Source: Paraburkholderia sp. FT54
GTDB taxonomy: Bacteria > Pseudomonadota > Gammaproteobacteria > Burkholderiales > Burkholderiaceae
Direction: 5' to 3'
Assembly (NCBI RefSeq): GCF_031585635.1
Contig: NZ_CP134196.1
Span: 124,001 to 188,000 of the forward strand
Length of the DNA: 64,000 nt
Shown here: piece after piece, positions 45,476 to 54,191 of the stretch
How positions within the stretch are numbered: the stretch's first letter is position 1
How the letters are laid out: every line of letters starts with the position of its first letter
Notes under the pieces: generated by a model
Databases searched by the model: none
The model's input: only the letters and a program-made list of their open reading frames with translations
What the model was told of the DNA's origin: nothing
Translations under genes and position numbers: made by a program

Positions 45476-46450
45476 AATCGACTTAACGACTGGCTCCTGC
45501 TCGTGTTGTCGCTGCCGACCGATAACGCAACGGCCCGGATGCGCTTCTGGCGCGCTCTCAAGGCCAAAGGTTGTGCTGTCTTACGGGACGGGGTCTATCT
45601 GCTGCCTGCGACCGATGCCGCAGAAGCTGAACTGTTGGATCTTGGAACCAGCATCGGGGAAGCCGGAGGAGCGGCCCACGTCGTCGGCACCACTAGCCGG
45701 GGAGTGGACCAGGAGGCCGAATTCCAGTCCCTGTTCGACAGAACCGACGAGTACGCAGCTTTCGCGCGGTCGCTGGCGGACGCAAGAAAAACCCTGTCGG
45801 ACCTCTCTCCCGCCGAAATCACCCGCTTATTGCGCCGTGTTGGCAAGGACTTCGAGGCCATTTCAAGCATCGACTTTTTTCGGAACGAGGCATCTACGCG
45901 GGCCGAGGCCGCCTGGCAGGACTTCGTTGTGGTGGCGAACACCGTCCTGTCGCCGGGGGAACCTCATCAGGCCGAAGGTGCGATTGCGGTACTGCGTCGC
46001 GAAGACCATCAGGGCCGGACGTGGGCAACGCGTCAACGCCTGTGGGTCGACCGTGTTGCCAGCGCGTGGCTCATCCGGCGTTTTATTGATTTTCGGGCAC
46101 GCTTCCTGTGGCTCGCGTCGCCGAGCGAGTGCCCGGACGATGCGCTGGGCTTTGACTTCGACGGCGCTGCGTTCACACACATCGGCGACCGCGTGAGTTT
46201 CGAGGTGCTGGTAGCCAGCTTCGGCCTTGAAGACGAACCGGGGCTGCTTAAGCTGGGCGCGCTGGTGCATGTACTCGATATCGGCGGCCCGGTCGTACCA
46301 GAAGCGATTGGCTTCGAAGCGGTGATGGCGGGGGCAAAAGCTCGTGCGTTGACCGACGACGAAATGCTCGCCGAGATGAGCAACGTCCTTGATTCGCTGC
46401 TCGCCCACTTTGCCGCATCTGAAAAGACTGACGCCGGGAAACGTCCATGA
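45473..46450 (+). CDS. chrB: Chromate-responsive regulator/resistance protein ChrB
   Basis: A 325-residue protein of normal ChrB length. The N-terminal half is the ChrB regulatory domain (LLLVLSLPTDNATARMRFWRALK). The C-terminal half is the ChrB/Chr_N-type domain with WVDRVASAWLIRRFIDF, shared with the short protein at 48394. ChrB senses chromate and regulates the operon. The start lies in a perfect palindrome and the stop overlaps chrA by four bases. Confidence 0.92.
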   Translation: MNRLNDWLLLVLSLPTDNATARMRFWRALKAKGCAVLRDGVYLLPATDAAEAELLDLGTSIGEAGGAAHVVGTTSRGVDQEAEFQSLFDRTDEYAAFARSLADARKTLSDLSPAEITRLLRRVGKDFEAISSIDFFRNEASTRAEAAWQDFVVVANTVLSPGEPHQAEGAIAVLRREDHQGRTWATRQRLWVDRVASAWLIRRFIDFRARFLWLASPSECPDDALGFDFDGAAFTHIGDRVSFEVLVASFGLEDEPGLLKLGALVHVLDIGGPVVPEAIGFEAVMAGAKARALTDDEMLAEMSNVLDSLLAHFAASEKTDAGKRP

Positions 46451-47631
46451 GCACGGTCACGCACGCGGCGCCCACTTATACACTGGGCCAGCTCGTCCGC
46501 TACATGCTGCGTCTCGGCACCGTTGGCTTCGGCGGCCCGGTCGCCCTGGCCGGCTATATGCACCGCGACCTCGTGGAGCGATGGGGCTGGATTAGCGAAG
46601 CAGACTACAAGGAAGGGCTCACTCTCGCACAACTGGCGCCCGGGCCGATGGCCGCGCAACTGGCCATCTATCTTGGATATGTGCACTTCCGGGTGCTGGG
46701 CGCCACCCTCGTCGGAATTGCGTTTGTCATTCCCTCGTTTCTGATGGTGGTGGCGCTCGGCTGGGCGTATGCGCACTTTGGAGGCCTGTCGTGGATGCAG
46801 GCGGTGTTCTACGGTGTGGGAGCGGCTGTCGTCGGCATCATCGCGATGAGCGCCTACAAGCTGACGACAAAGACAGTCGGCTCGGACAAGCTCCTGTGGG
46901 CGATTTTCCTGACGCTGGCCGCCGTCACGTTCATCACGGAGTCCGAGATTGCGTGGCTCTTCATTGCAGCAGGGGTTATCGGGTGGTTAAGACGTGCTCC
47001 ACCGAAGTGGCTCACCAAAGGTTCCACGCATGGAATTGCGGCGGCCTATCTGCCGACGCTGAGCGGCGTACTCAGCGGCCTGGACCTGCCGCTGCTCGGC
47101 CAGATAGGACTGTTCTTCGCGAAGGCCGGCGCGTTCGTGTTCGGTTCTGGTCTCGCCATCGTGCCGTTCCTGTATGGAGGCGTGGTCACTGAGCACCACT
47201 GGCTGAATGACCGTCAGTTTGTCGACGCGGTTGCGGTCGCGATGATTACGCCTGGCCCAGTTGTCATCACAGTCGGCTTCATCGGATTTTTGGTCGCGGG
47301 GTTTTCGGGGGCCTGCGTCGCTGCGCTGGGGACCTTCCTCCCCTGCTATCTGTTCACTGTACTGCCAGCGCCGTACTTCAAAAAATACGGAAAGCTGCCG
47401 GCCGTCAAGGCATTCGTCGACGGCATCACGGCCGCCGCCGTCGGTGCCATCACGGGTTCCGTACTGGTTATTGCCAAGCGTTCGCTGATTGACGTTCCCA
47501 CTGTCGCGCTAGCCATTGCGACCGTGCTGCTTCTGTGGCGCTTCAAGAAATTGCAGGAACCGGTCATAGTCGTCGCGGCGGCGCTGTTTGGTCTTGCTGT
47601 TTATCCGCTAGTCCATTCTCACGGGATGTAA
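46447..47631 (+). CDS. chrA: Chromate efflux transporter ChrA
   Basis: A 394-residue long-chain CHR transporter with two homologous halves. The first half has FGGPVALAGYMHRDLVE and LAQLAPGPMAAQLAIYLG; the second repeats it as FGSGLAIVPFLYGG and ITPGPVVITVGFIG. It exports chromate through the inner membrane. The start overlaps the chrB stop (ATGA). Confidence 0.95.
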   Translation: MSTVTHAAPTYTLGQLVRYMLRLGTVGFGGPVALAGYMHRDLVERWGWISEADYKEGLTLAQLAPGPMAAQLAIYLGYVHFRVLGATLVGIAFVIPSFLMVVALGWAYAHFGGLSWMQAVFYGVGAAVVGIIAMSAYKLTTKTVGSDKLLWAIFLTLAAVTFITESEIAWLFIAAGVIGWLRRAPPKWLTKGSTHGIAAAYLPTLSGVLSGLDLPLLGQIGLFFAKAGAFVFGSGLAIVPFLYGGVVTEHHWLNDRQFVDAVAVAMITPGPVVITVGFIGFLVAGFSGACVAALGTFLPCYLFTVLPAPYFKKYGKLPAVKAFVDGITAAAVGAITGSVLVIAKRSLIDVPTVALAIATVLLLWRFKKLQEPVIVVAAALFGLAVYPLVHSHGM

Positions 47632-47662
47632 CCGTGGGCGCAGCTTACGAGGAAAAGCAATT

Positions 47663-48397
47663 ATGGCAACACGTCGTAACTTCCTGCACAACACGGCCGC
47701 TGTTGGTGCGGGAATCATGCTGGCTCAGGCACAGACCGTACATGCCGCAGAGGACGCCGGCTACACCGATAAGCTGACAGACGCGGATGGCAAATACGCC
47801 GCGGCGCCATTGCCATTTGCCTACGATGCCCTTGAGCCGGTCATCGACGCGCGCACCGTTGAACTGCACTACAACTTTCACCACAAGCCGGCAGCAGTCG
47901 GCGCGAACAAAGCCGAAGATGGATTAGCAAAGGCGCGGGAGACGAATGACTTCGCGTTGGTGAAGTATCACGAGAAAGAACTCGCGTTTCAGTTGTCCAG
48001 TCACATCCTGCACACCATTTATTGGACCAGTTTGTCGGGCAAAGGCGGCGAACCGAAGGGAGACCTCGCAAAGGCAATCGAGAGAAATTTCGGCTCGTAT
48101 GCAAAGTTCAAGGCGCAACTGGTCGCGGCGACCGTTGCCGTGGAAGCGTCTGGCTGGGGCATCGTTGGCTACCATCCAGCGACCGCAAAGCTCATGGTCT
48201 TGCAGTGTGAGAGCCATCAGAAGCTCACAGCCTGGGGCATTCAGCCCATCCTCGTGCTAGACGTGTTTGAGCACGCGTACTACCTGAAGTATCAGAACAG
48301 GCGCGGCGACTACGTCAATCAGCTGTTTAGCCTCATCAACTGGGATAACGCGGCTCAGAGAATGCAAGCTGCGCTTCCCGCGCGGAGGGTGACATGA
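47663..48397 (+). CDS. chrC: Fe/Mn superoxide dismutase with a Tat signal (ChrC-like)
   Basis: A 244-residue SOD. The N-terminus is a twin-arginine signal (TRRNFL, hydrophobic stretch, VHAAE), so the enzyme is probably exported folded. Metal ligands can be seen in ELHYNFHHKP, SHILHTIYW and VLDVFEHAYY. SODs encoded in chr operons (ChrC) remove superoxide made when chromate is reduced. Its stop overlaps the next start (ATGA). The signal is unusual: described ChrC proteins are shorter and appear cytosolic. Confidence 0.88.
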   Translation: MATRRNFLHNTAAVGAGIMLAQAQTVHAAEDAGYTDKLTDADGKYAAAPLPFAYDALEPVIDARTVELHYNFHHKPAAVGANKAEDGLAKARETNDFALVKYHEKELAFQLSSHILHTIYWTSLSGKGGEPKGDLAKAIERNFGSYAKFKAQLVAATVAVEASGWGIVGYHPATAKLMVLQCESHQKLTAWGIQPILVLDVFEHAYYLKYQNRRGDYVNQLFSLINWDNAAQRMQAALPARRVT

Positions 48398-48846
48398 AAT
48401 GGATTACGCGCGAGCGCCCGAAAATTGACCGCATTGCCTGCCCGTGGCTTATCCGCAGGTTCATCGATGAGTCGCCGGAATTTCTCTTTGTGCCAGCGGA
48501 CCAGGTGCTGGACGTCGCAGAGCGCGAAGGTGCGATACCGTACGACATTCCGGGCGTGAAGCTCAGTCACGTTGGCGAACTTTGCAGTTTCGATACGTTC
48601 CTGGCGGAATATCGATTGACGGACCAAGCGCTCGCCACGCTTGCGGTCATCGTGCGTGGCGCGGATGCGGCGCGCCTCGACCTGGCTCCGCAAGCACCGG
48701 GCCTGCTGGCCTTATCTCTGGGCCTGTCGCGAATCTTTGAGGACGACCATGAGATGCTTTTGCACGGCATGGTGATATACGACGCGCTCTATGCGTGGTG
48801 TCGCGATTGCCAGAGCGAAACACACGGCTGGCCGCCGGCCGCGTAG
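48394..48846 (+). CDS. ChrB C-terminal-domain-like chromate resistance protein
   Basis: A 150-residue protein with the same WITRERPKIDRIACPWLIRRFID motif that opens the C-terminal half of ChrB. It is a stand-alone copy of that domain, found in many chr operons and sometimes labelled a chromate resistance protein. Its biochemical role is not known. Start overlaps the SOD stop. The close pairing with chrB suggests it works on the same signal. Confidence 0.85.
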   Translation: MKWITRERPKIDRIACPWLIRRFIDESPEFLFVPADQVLDVAEREGAIPYDIPGVKLSHVGELCSFDTFLAEYRLTDQALATLAVIVRGADAARLDLAPQAPGLLALSLGLSRIFEDDHEMLLHGMVIYDALYAWCRDCQSETHGWPPAA

Positions 48847-48870
48847 GAACGACGGTGCCGGAGTGACATC

Positions 48871-49923
48871 ATGGTCCTGTCGGGCACGTCATCGATGCTT
48901 CGAGCCTTCGCTGTCGCCGCTCTCGCGCTTGTCACATTTGCTTCTGTTTCAGGTGTTCCGACAACCGCAGAGGAAGCATTCAAAGTTTCCAGTCTACCTC
49001 TGCAGAAAGTCGCTGATGTGCCGCTGGGCGGTAAGACAACCCGCTTCGATTACGAAAGCTTCGATTCCAGCCAACATCTGCTATTCATCGCGCACCTGGG
49101 GGACAGCCAAGTTGTCGTCTTCAACACTGAAATGTCTCGCGTTATTGGGCGCGTCGACGATGTCAGTTCGGTTCATGGCGTGCTGGCGATTCCTGAGCTG
49201 AGGCGCGTATATGCGTCCGCTACCGGGGCAAATGAGGTGGTCGTCATCGACATGGCGACGCTGAGCATAACGGCTCGCATACCTGCAGGCATATATCCGG
49301 ACGGCATGGCCTACGCACCGGAAGCGCACAAGCTCTATGTATCGGATGAGACCGGCGGGACCGTGACGGTTATTGATGTGACGTCGAACCGGCGAGTCGC
49401 GACCATTTCGCTCGGAGGAGAGGCAGGCAACACGCAGTATGACCTGAGCTCGAAGCACATTTTCGTCAACGTCCAGACGCGGAATCAGTTGGTAGAAATC
49501 GACACGAGCACGGACCGGATAGTCGGGAGGATTGACGTGTCGGGCGCTCAAGGCAACCACGGGCTGCTGATAGATGCTGACCAGAGGCTGGCCTTCATCG
49601 CATGCGAGGGAAACAACCGGCTCGTCGTTCTCGACATGCGCACAATGCGCGTGGCATCTTCATTCGAAGTCGGAAAAGACCCGGATGTCCTCGCCTATGA
49701 CCCTTCACTTCACCTGTTATACGTCGCCGGTGAGGCAGGTGTCGTCTCGATGTTTCGGGTAGAACGCAGCGCGGTCTCAAAACTGGGCGATGGTCATGTC
49801 GGCCCAAACGCGCACGTCGTGGCGATAGACCTCGAGACACACCGCGCCTACTTCCCACTCAAGAACCTGGAGGGCCGGACTATGTTGCGTATTCTGGAGC
49901 CCGTGCGCCAGGGGGCCGGCTGA
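48871..49923 (+). CDS. Exported YncE-like beta-propeller protein
   Basis: A 350-residue protein with a signal peptide (about 9-33) and a string of beta-propeller blades with YVTN/YncE repeats (RRVYASATGANEVVVIDMAT; HKLYVSDETGGTVTVID). It lies 24 bp after the ChrB-like gene and so belongs to the chr operon. Such propellers bind nucleic acids or act as periplasmic scaffolds; the role in chromate resistance is not known. Another propeller of this class is at 59853. Confidence 0.85.
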   Translation: MVLSGTSSMLRAFAVAALALVTFASVSGVPTTAEEAFKVSSLPLQKVADVPLGGKTTRFDYESFDSSQHLLFIAHLGDSQVVVFNTEMSRVIGRVDDVSSVHGVLAIPELRRVYASATGANEVVVIDMATLSITARIPAGIYPDGMAYAPEAHKLYVSDETGGTVTVIDVTSNRRVATISLGGEAGNTQYDLSSKHIFVNVQTRNQLVEIDTSTDRIVGRIDVSGAQGNHGLLIDADQRLAFIACEGNNRLVVLDMRTMRVASSFEVGKDPDVLAYDPSLHLLYVAGEAGVVSMFRVERSAVSKLGDGHVGPNAHVVAIDLETHRAYFPLKNLEGRTMLRILEPVRQGAG

Positions 49924-49961
49924 CTTCGTTCGGACCAGGAAGGCGCCAAAGCCCATCCGGG

Positions 49962-50183
49962 TCAGTCAATGCAGCATGAGCCTGACTGCTGCATCGGCGG
50001 ACACCGGTTGGTGCCATATGAGCAGTACAGTACACGCAGCAATCTCCGGGTTTCGGCCTGAGCACGGTTTTGCAATGTTACGCATGCGTAAAACTAGACA
50101 CGCGCGTCGGTTGGCATGGTCTCGCTCTTCATATGTCCGCACACCGGACACGTAATGGTCGACTCCAGAACAATCGCATTCAT
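49962..50183 (-). pseudogene. Broken GDCCVxC-domain gene
   Basis: From an ATG at 50183 the frame reads STITCPVCGHMKSETMPTDA and then meets TAG where the intact copy (54859-55074) has Trp. One inserted base and a 5-base duplication (TACTG TACTG) follow; together they restore the frame, so the end reads CSYGTNRCPPMQQSGSCC, nearly identical to the intact copy. It is a decayed duplicate of the mer-linked zinc-ribbon gene. Confidence 0.82.
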
Positions 50184-50187
50184 CGCG

Positions 50188-50670
50188 TTATACGTTTGAT
50201 GTTGGGCGGCTACTAAAGCGCCTGTATAACAGGTAGTCCAATGACCATTTGCCGGCTCCTCGGCACAGCAGAACCAGCAGCATCGCGGCCCACTGAATGT
50301 GCGTAGGCCATGCTTGCGGATACACGAACACCTCGATGACCGTTGTCATGCCGAGCAGGACCAACGCGACGGGTCGCGTCGCCAGGCCGAGCACAAGTAG
50401 AACAGGTGTTGTCAGTTCGATTGACACTGCCAGGTTAGCTGCAAGCTCGGGAGGAAGCAACGGCAGTCGATAGTCCTCCCTGAATAACTCGAGCGCGGCA
50501 TTCCAGTCGGCCAGTTTGGTCATCGCCGAGTTCCAGAAGACCGTGGCAACAGCGAGCCTTAGTGGAACCGCGAGAACCGTGTGCGGCACCCGCTCCAGCC
50601 ACCCGACGGCGCGTCGTACACGGTCAACCAGTCTCGAACTGCGACGAGCGGATTGAGAATCCGGCATCAT
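50188..50670 (-). CDS. DoxX-family membrane protein of the bufferin operon
   Basis: A 160-residue DoxX-type protein with four helices (LRLAVATVFWNSAMTKL; VSIELTTPVLLVLGLA). The ATG at 50670 overlaps the previous stop as ATGA, so translation is coupled to bufC. DoxX genes accompany DUF692/DUF2063 pairs in copper bufferin operons, where they probably support redox or quinone-linked steps in the membrane. The exact role is unknown. Confidence 0.88.
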   Translation of the reverse strand: MMPDSQSARRSSRLVDRVRRAVGWLERVPHTVLAVPLRLAVATVFWNSAMTKLADWNAALELFREDYRLPLLPPELAANLAVSIELTTPVLLVLGLATRPVALVLLGMTTVIEVFVYPQAWPTHIQWAAMLLVLLCRGAGKWSLDYLLYRRFSSRPTSNV

Positions 50671-51482
50671 GTTTCTTGCCTCCCAATTGTTTGGCTGGAG
50701 GCCTCGTTTGATAGGCAGATGTCGACAAAACATCCAGATGCAAGAAGGTGCGCGAGCCAGACCGATGTCTCAGCGTCCGTCACGTCGACAAGGGCATCAT
50801 GCAAGGGGCGCCCCGCAAGCAAGGCAGTCGTGAACCGGTATTGCCCTTCTGCCATCCGGTTCACCTCGACACCCGAAGGCCCCCGGTGGATGTACAACCA
50901 TACCGGGTCAGCGGCCAGATTGATGTTTGCCAATGCGCCATCGTCCCGGGACAAGACGGCGTGCCAGATGGCATCGACGGGAAAGGACGACTCAAGTACC
51001 CGCACGGCAGAACTCGGGAAAAATCTTACGGCGTGCATGTCGACTGCGTCGAATTGCTCAAAGCGGCGCAAGTCAAGCGGCTTTGCGTCTGGCGCGTGCA
51101 GCACCTCATTCACGGCCCATTCAAGCCGTGCCGTATCTGGCAGATAGACAAGAGATACCGCTTCCGGCATCCGCGCCAGAAATTCCGGAAACGACTCGCC
51201 GTAGCTGTCTAGCAGTGCGCACGACGGTGGGCATCGCTCAATAAAAAGTCGAGCCGCGCCTTCGAAGAATTCGGACCCGACCAGAGCCTGCACGGCTGGA
51301 TAGGTCAGCCGCAATGCTGTAAGCAGCGTGCTGTTCGCCGTATTTCGATAGATGGCGAGCCGCGCGTGCGGAGCCAGGCCGTCGGGTACCACATACCCAG
51401 ATGCGTCGCCATGGGCAAGCCCAAGCACGTCCCGACGGACCGCGCATTGCAGCTCAAGCAGCGTGGGTGCACAGGTTGTCAT
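50667..51482 (-). CDS. bufC: BufC-type maturation partner (DUF2063/HvfC family)
   Basis: A 271-residue protein with the DUF2063 N-terminal domain (HARLAIYRNTANSTLLTALRLTYPAVQALVG) and a C-terminal half that should recognise the precursor. In bufferin systems it brings the peptide to the DUF692 enzyme. ATG at 51482 overlaps the bufB end by 29 bases. The old label of putative DNA-binding protein has no support in the context. Confidence 0.88.
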   Translation of the reverse strand: MTTCAPTLLELQCAVRRDVLGLAHGDASGYVVPDGLAPHARLAIYRNTANSTLLTALRLTYPAVQALVGSEFFEGAARLFIERCPPSCALLDSYGESFPEFLARMPEAVSLVYLPDTARLEWAVNEVLHAPDAKPLDLRRFEQFDAVDMHAVRFFPSSAVRVLESSFPVDAIWHAVLSRDDGALANINLAADPVWLYIHRGPSGVEVNRMAEGQYRFTTALLAGRPLHDALVDVTDAETSVWLAHLLASGCFVDICLSNEASSQTIGRQET

Positions 51483-52344
51483 TTCGCTGCCTCTCAATAG
51501 CGGCCTCTGCAATCGCGGCTTCTTCCATCAGAATCTCAAGCGCCGGGACATCGGTGTCCCATTCAATCAGCGTGGGAACGGGTCCAAAGCGCTTGAGGGC
51601 CTGTTCGAACAGGTCCCACACCGGAGATGCGACGCGCGAGCCATGGTCGTCGATGCGAATTATCTGTCCCTGGTCAAGCTGTCGGACGCTGTGACCGCCC
51701 AGGTGAACCTCGGTAATTGCCGCCGGTGGCAGAGCATCGAGATAGGCCAGCGTATTCCAGCCATGATTGCTGGCACTGACATAGATATTGTTGACGTCGC
51801 AGAGAATGCCGCACCCCGTGCGCCGCGACACCTCGGCGAGAAATTCCCATTCCGGGATGGTTGAGTGGCGGAAACGCAGGTAGGACGATGGGTTCTCTAA
51901 CGAAATCCGCCGCTGCAGGTGGGCTTGGGCCTGGTCGACGTGCATGCAGACAATGTTCAACGCTTCTTCCGTCATGGGGAGCGGCAAGAGGTCGGCGAGA
52001 TAGATGCCGCCGTTGATGCTCCAGGACAGGTGTTCTGAAACCAGCCCGGGCTCAACACGCTTGATGACGTCACGCACACGCTCCAGATGCCGGACATCCA
52101 TCCCTTCGGCGCTGCCCAATGAAAGGCCTATGCCGTGAAGCGAGATTGGATAGTTCCGGCGGATGGCGTCCAGGCAAGCTGGCGCGCTCCCGCCTCCCAT
52201 GTAATTCTCTGTATGCACCTCGAACCAGGCGGCGGGCGGATGCCTTTCAACGACCTCGTGATGGTGGCGAAAGCGCAGCCCGACCCCGGCGCACGCCGGA
52301 ATCACACCATGTGCATGTTGCGAGGCTTCAGAAGCGGCATCCAT
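51454..52344 (-). CDS. bufB: BufB: multinuclear non-heme iron (DUF692) peptide maturase
   Basis: A 296-residue TIM-barrel of the MNIO/DUF692 family. Metal ligands can be seen in WFEVHTENYMG, ISLHGIGLSLG, SEHLSW, ENPSSY, CDVNNIYVSASNHG, EVHLGGHS and LIEWDTDVP. These enzymes use two or three irons and O2 to change Cys residues of a partner peptide into heterocycles. The precursor gene is 15 bp upstream and the partner protein gene overlaps downstream. Confidence 0.93.
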   Translation of the reverse strand: MDAASEASQHAHGVIPACAGVGLRFRHHHEVVERHPPAAWFEVHTENYMGGGSAPACLDAIRRNYPISLHGIGLSLGSAEGMDVRHLERVRDVIKRVEPGLVSEHLSWSINGGIYLADLLPLPMTEEALNIVCMHVDQAQAHLQRRISLENPSSYLRFRHSTIPEWEFLAEVSRRTGCGILCDVNNIYVSASNHGWNTLAYLDALPPAAITEVHLGGHSVRQLDQGQIIRIDDHGSRVASPVWDLFEQALKRFGPVPTLIEWDTDVPALEILMEEAAIAEAAIERQRNDNLCTHAA

Positions 52345-52359
52345 GACGATTCCCCTCGC

Positions 52360-52680
52360 TCAAGCCGGCTTCAGCTTGCCGCCCTGGATTTTGCTGCAAT
52401 CGCCGGCGGGCAGCAGAACAAATGACTTGGGGTCGCGAGCCTGCGTAGATTGTCCGGCACAGGAATGGGCTCCTTCGGCGCAGTCGTTTTTCGATACGGC
52501 ATTGATGCCGTAGCACTTCTCCAGTTTGTTCGCTTCCATCCGGGCCATGTTGTCCTTCACAACTTGCGGCTTTCCGCTCATATCCTTCATGGTCTGGGCC
52601 TGGACCGGTACTACCTGCATGGCAAGTGCCAGGCCGATTGCCGACGAGAAGGTCGAGGCGGCCATAACATGTTTGTTCAT
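52360..52680 (-). CDS. bufA: Bufferin-type copper-binding precursor peptide (DUF2282, BufA1 family)
   Basis: A 106-residue precursor. A signal peptide (cleaved after VPVQAQ) leads to a mature part with four Cys: KCYGI, NDCAEG, HSCAG and GDCSKI, the DUF2282 pattern. In characterised bufferins two of these Cys are turned into thiooxazoles that bind copper in the periplasm. ATG at 52680 has AGGAG eight bases upstream. First gene of bufA-bufB-bufC-doxX. Confidence 0.93.
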   Translation of the reverse strand: MNKHVMAASTFSSAIGLALAMQVVPVQAQTMKDMSGKPQVVKDNMARMEANKLEKCYGINAVSKNDCAEGAHSCAGQSTQARDPKSFVLLPAGDCSKIQGGKLKPA

Positions 52681-52730
52681 CACGCTTGCTCCTGAGGGTT
52701 GCGGCCCGACATTGCGGCCGTGTAGGGAAG

Positions 52731-52756
52731 TTCGGCCAGCCACACCAAAAGGTTAC
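52731..52756 (-). promoter_or_regulatory. ECF (SigF-type) promoter of the buf operon
   Basis: On the minus strand: GTAACC (52751-52756), exactly 16 bases, CGAA (52731-52734), then 50 bp to the bufA start. GTAACC-N16-CGAA is the SigF consensus described for Caulobacter, where SigF and its anti-sigma NrsF control a bufferin operon. The sigma and NrsF genes are divergent next door. Confidence 0.8.
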
Positions 52757-52812
52757 GTCCCGAGCAAACTTTTTCTGCGTGACAATCTATCGTCGGGGCC
52801 ACAAAATTCCGC

Positions 52813-53472
52813 ATGCCCCACCATCCACACCCACCCCGTCCGGTTTCAGGTTCCGAAAACGAGGACCTGGAGTCGTTCATCCCGGTCGGCCAGGCCGCGC
52901 CGGTTGCCAGCCGTGCTGACGGCAAACTGGACTGGTCCATCACTATGGCCAGTGCGCAGACCGGCGACCAGGAAGCCTATCGTCGGCTGCTCCAGGACAT
53001 AACCCCGTATCTTCGTGCGCTTGCCGCGCGGCACATCCGGAATGCCGATGACATTGAGGACACGGTTCAGGATGTGCTGCTCACCGTGCACTCAGTCCGC
53101 CGCACGTACGACCCTTCCCGTCCGTTCGGGCCGTGGCTGGTCGCAATTGCAAACAGACGCATCGTAGACGGTTTGCGTCGGCGGGGACGCGTTTACGCAC
53201 ATGAATCTTCAGAGGAGAATGGACTTGAAACCTTTGCTGCTGATGAAGCGAACTTACAGGAAGAGGCCATGAATGCCCGTCTGGTGAGGGAAGCTATCGA
53301 GCAATTGCCTGTTGGACAGCGTGACGCGATGCGCATGCTCAAGCTGGAAGAAATGTCTTTGCACGATGCCGCGGCCGCAAGCGGAACGTCGGTTGCAGCG
53401 TTGAAGGTAGCCACTCACCGGGCAATGAAACGATTGCGGGAAATGTTCCAGCAACGAGGAAGCAAATCATGA
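52813..53472 (+). CDS. ECF RNA polymerase sigma factor (SigF-type)
   Basis: A 219-residue ECF sigma. Region 2 spans about 50-115 (ADDIEDTVQDVLLTVHSVR; RPFGPWLVAIANRRIVDGLRR) and region 4 about 160-212 (LEEMSLHDAAAASGTSVAALKVATHRAMKRL). The first 40 residues are not conserved and a start at an ATG at 52945 is possible. The anti-sigma gene overlaps its stop (ATGA). It is divergent from the bufferin operon with a matching promoter. Confidence 0.9.
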   Translation: MPHHPHPPRPVSGSENEDLESFIPVGQAAPVASRADGKLDWSITMASAQTGDQEAYRRLLQDITPYLRALAARHIRNADDIEDTVQDVLLTVHSVRRTYDPSRPFGPWLVAIANRRIVDGLRRRGRVYAHESSEENGLETFAADEANLQEEAMNARLVREAIEQLPVGQRDAMRMLKLEEMSLHDAAAASGTSVAALKVATHRAMKRLREMFQQRGSKS

Positions 53473-54122
53473 CCCGGACCTCCGACCTGATTGACGTGCT
53501 GGTCGCGGACGCAACGCCGGTCCGGCGTCTGCGGCCCCCAGTGGCGAGAGCTGCATGCTGGTTGTTGTTTGCCGCAGCTGTGATGCTCTTCGTCGGCATC
53601 GTGCATGGGGTGCGTGCCGACCTGGCGGTCAAACTGCATCAGCCTGTCTTCGCCGCCGGCGTAGCTGCAGCCGTGGCAACAGGTATTCTGGCCGCCACGG
53701 CGGCATTTGTTGCCAGCGTGCCAGGCAGGTCCCGCCTTTGGCTTCTGTTGCCCGTACCGGCCTTTCTCGCCTGGATAGCTACCATTGGCTACGGTTGCCT
53801 GACCAACTGGGTCACGTTTGGACCGGATGGCATGTCCGTCGGCGAAACGGCCAGATGCTTCGCTACCCTGGTATTGGTCGGTACACCGCTATCGCTCGCG
53901 ATGCTGATTATGCTGCGCCACGTCGCTCGGCTGTCACCGGGCCCGGTCACGATGGCAGGCAGTCTCGCGGTCGCTGCAATAACCGCGGTAGCGCTGTCGA
54001 TTCTCCACCCGCTCGACGCAACCGCGATGGTATTGCTGTGGAATCTTGGCGTCGCCGGGCTGTATCTGTCACTGAGCGGCTGGTACGGTCAGCGACTTTT
54101 AGGTTGGGTGGCGCAACGCTGA
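53469..54122 (+). CDS. nrsF: NrsF-type anti-sigma factor (DUF1109), six-helix membrane protein
   Basis: A 217-residue protein with six membrane helices. Two Cys in the expected places (GYGCLTNW; ETARCFATLVL) match the conserved pair of NrsF that is needed for release of SigF under metal stress. The N-terminal cytosolic part would hold the sigma. It is translationally coupled to the sigma gene. Confidence 0.88.
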   Translation: MTRTSDLIDVLVADATPVRRLRPPVARAACWLLFAAAVMLFVGIVHGVRADLAVKLHQPVFAAGVAAAVATGILAATAAFVASVPGRSRLWLLLPVPAFLAWIATIGYGCLTNWVTFGPDGMSVGETARCFATLVLVGTPLSLAMLIMLRHVARLSPGPVTMAGSLAVAAITAVALSILHPLDATAMVLLWNLGVAGLYLSLSGWYGQRLLGWVAQR

Positions 54123-54191
54123 AGTCTGAATACCCCGCCTCAACGCCAAAGAAAGGTCCTCAAGACATGGCGCGGCGTTTAAGGATGCAAC

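Noticed and set aside
47627..47655. Second GTAACC site before the SOD gene as a SigF promoter
   Set aside because: At 16 bases after GTAACC the sequence is AGGA, part of the ribosome site, not CGAA.
49966..50151. Reading the 61-codon minus-strand frame as a gene
   Set aside because: It is an off-frame reading of the broken GDCCVxC copy; the conserved frame starts at 50183.
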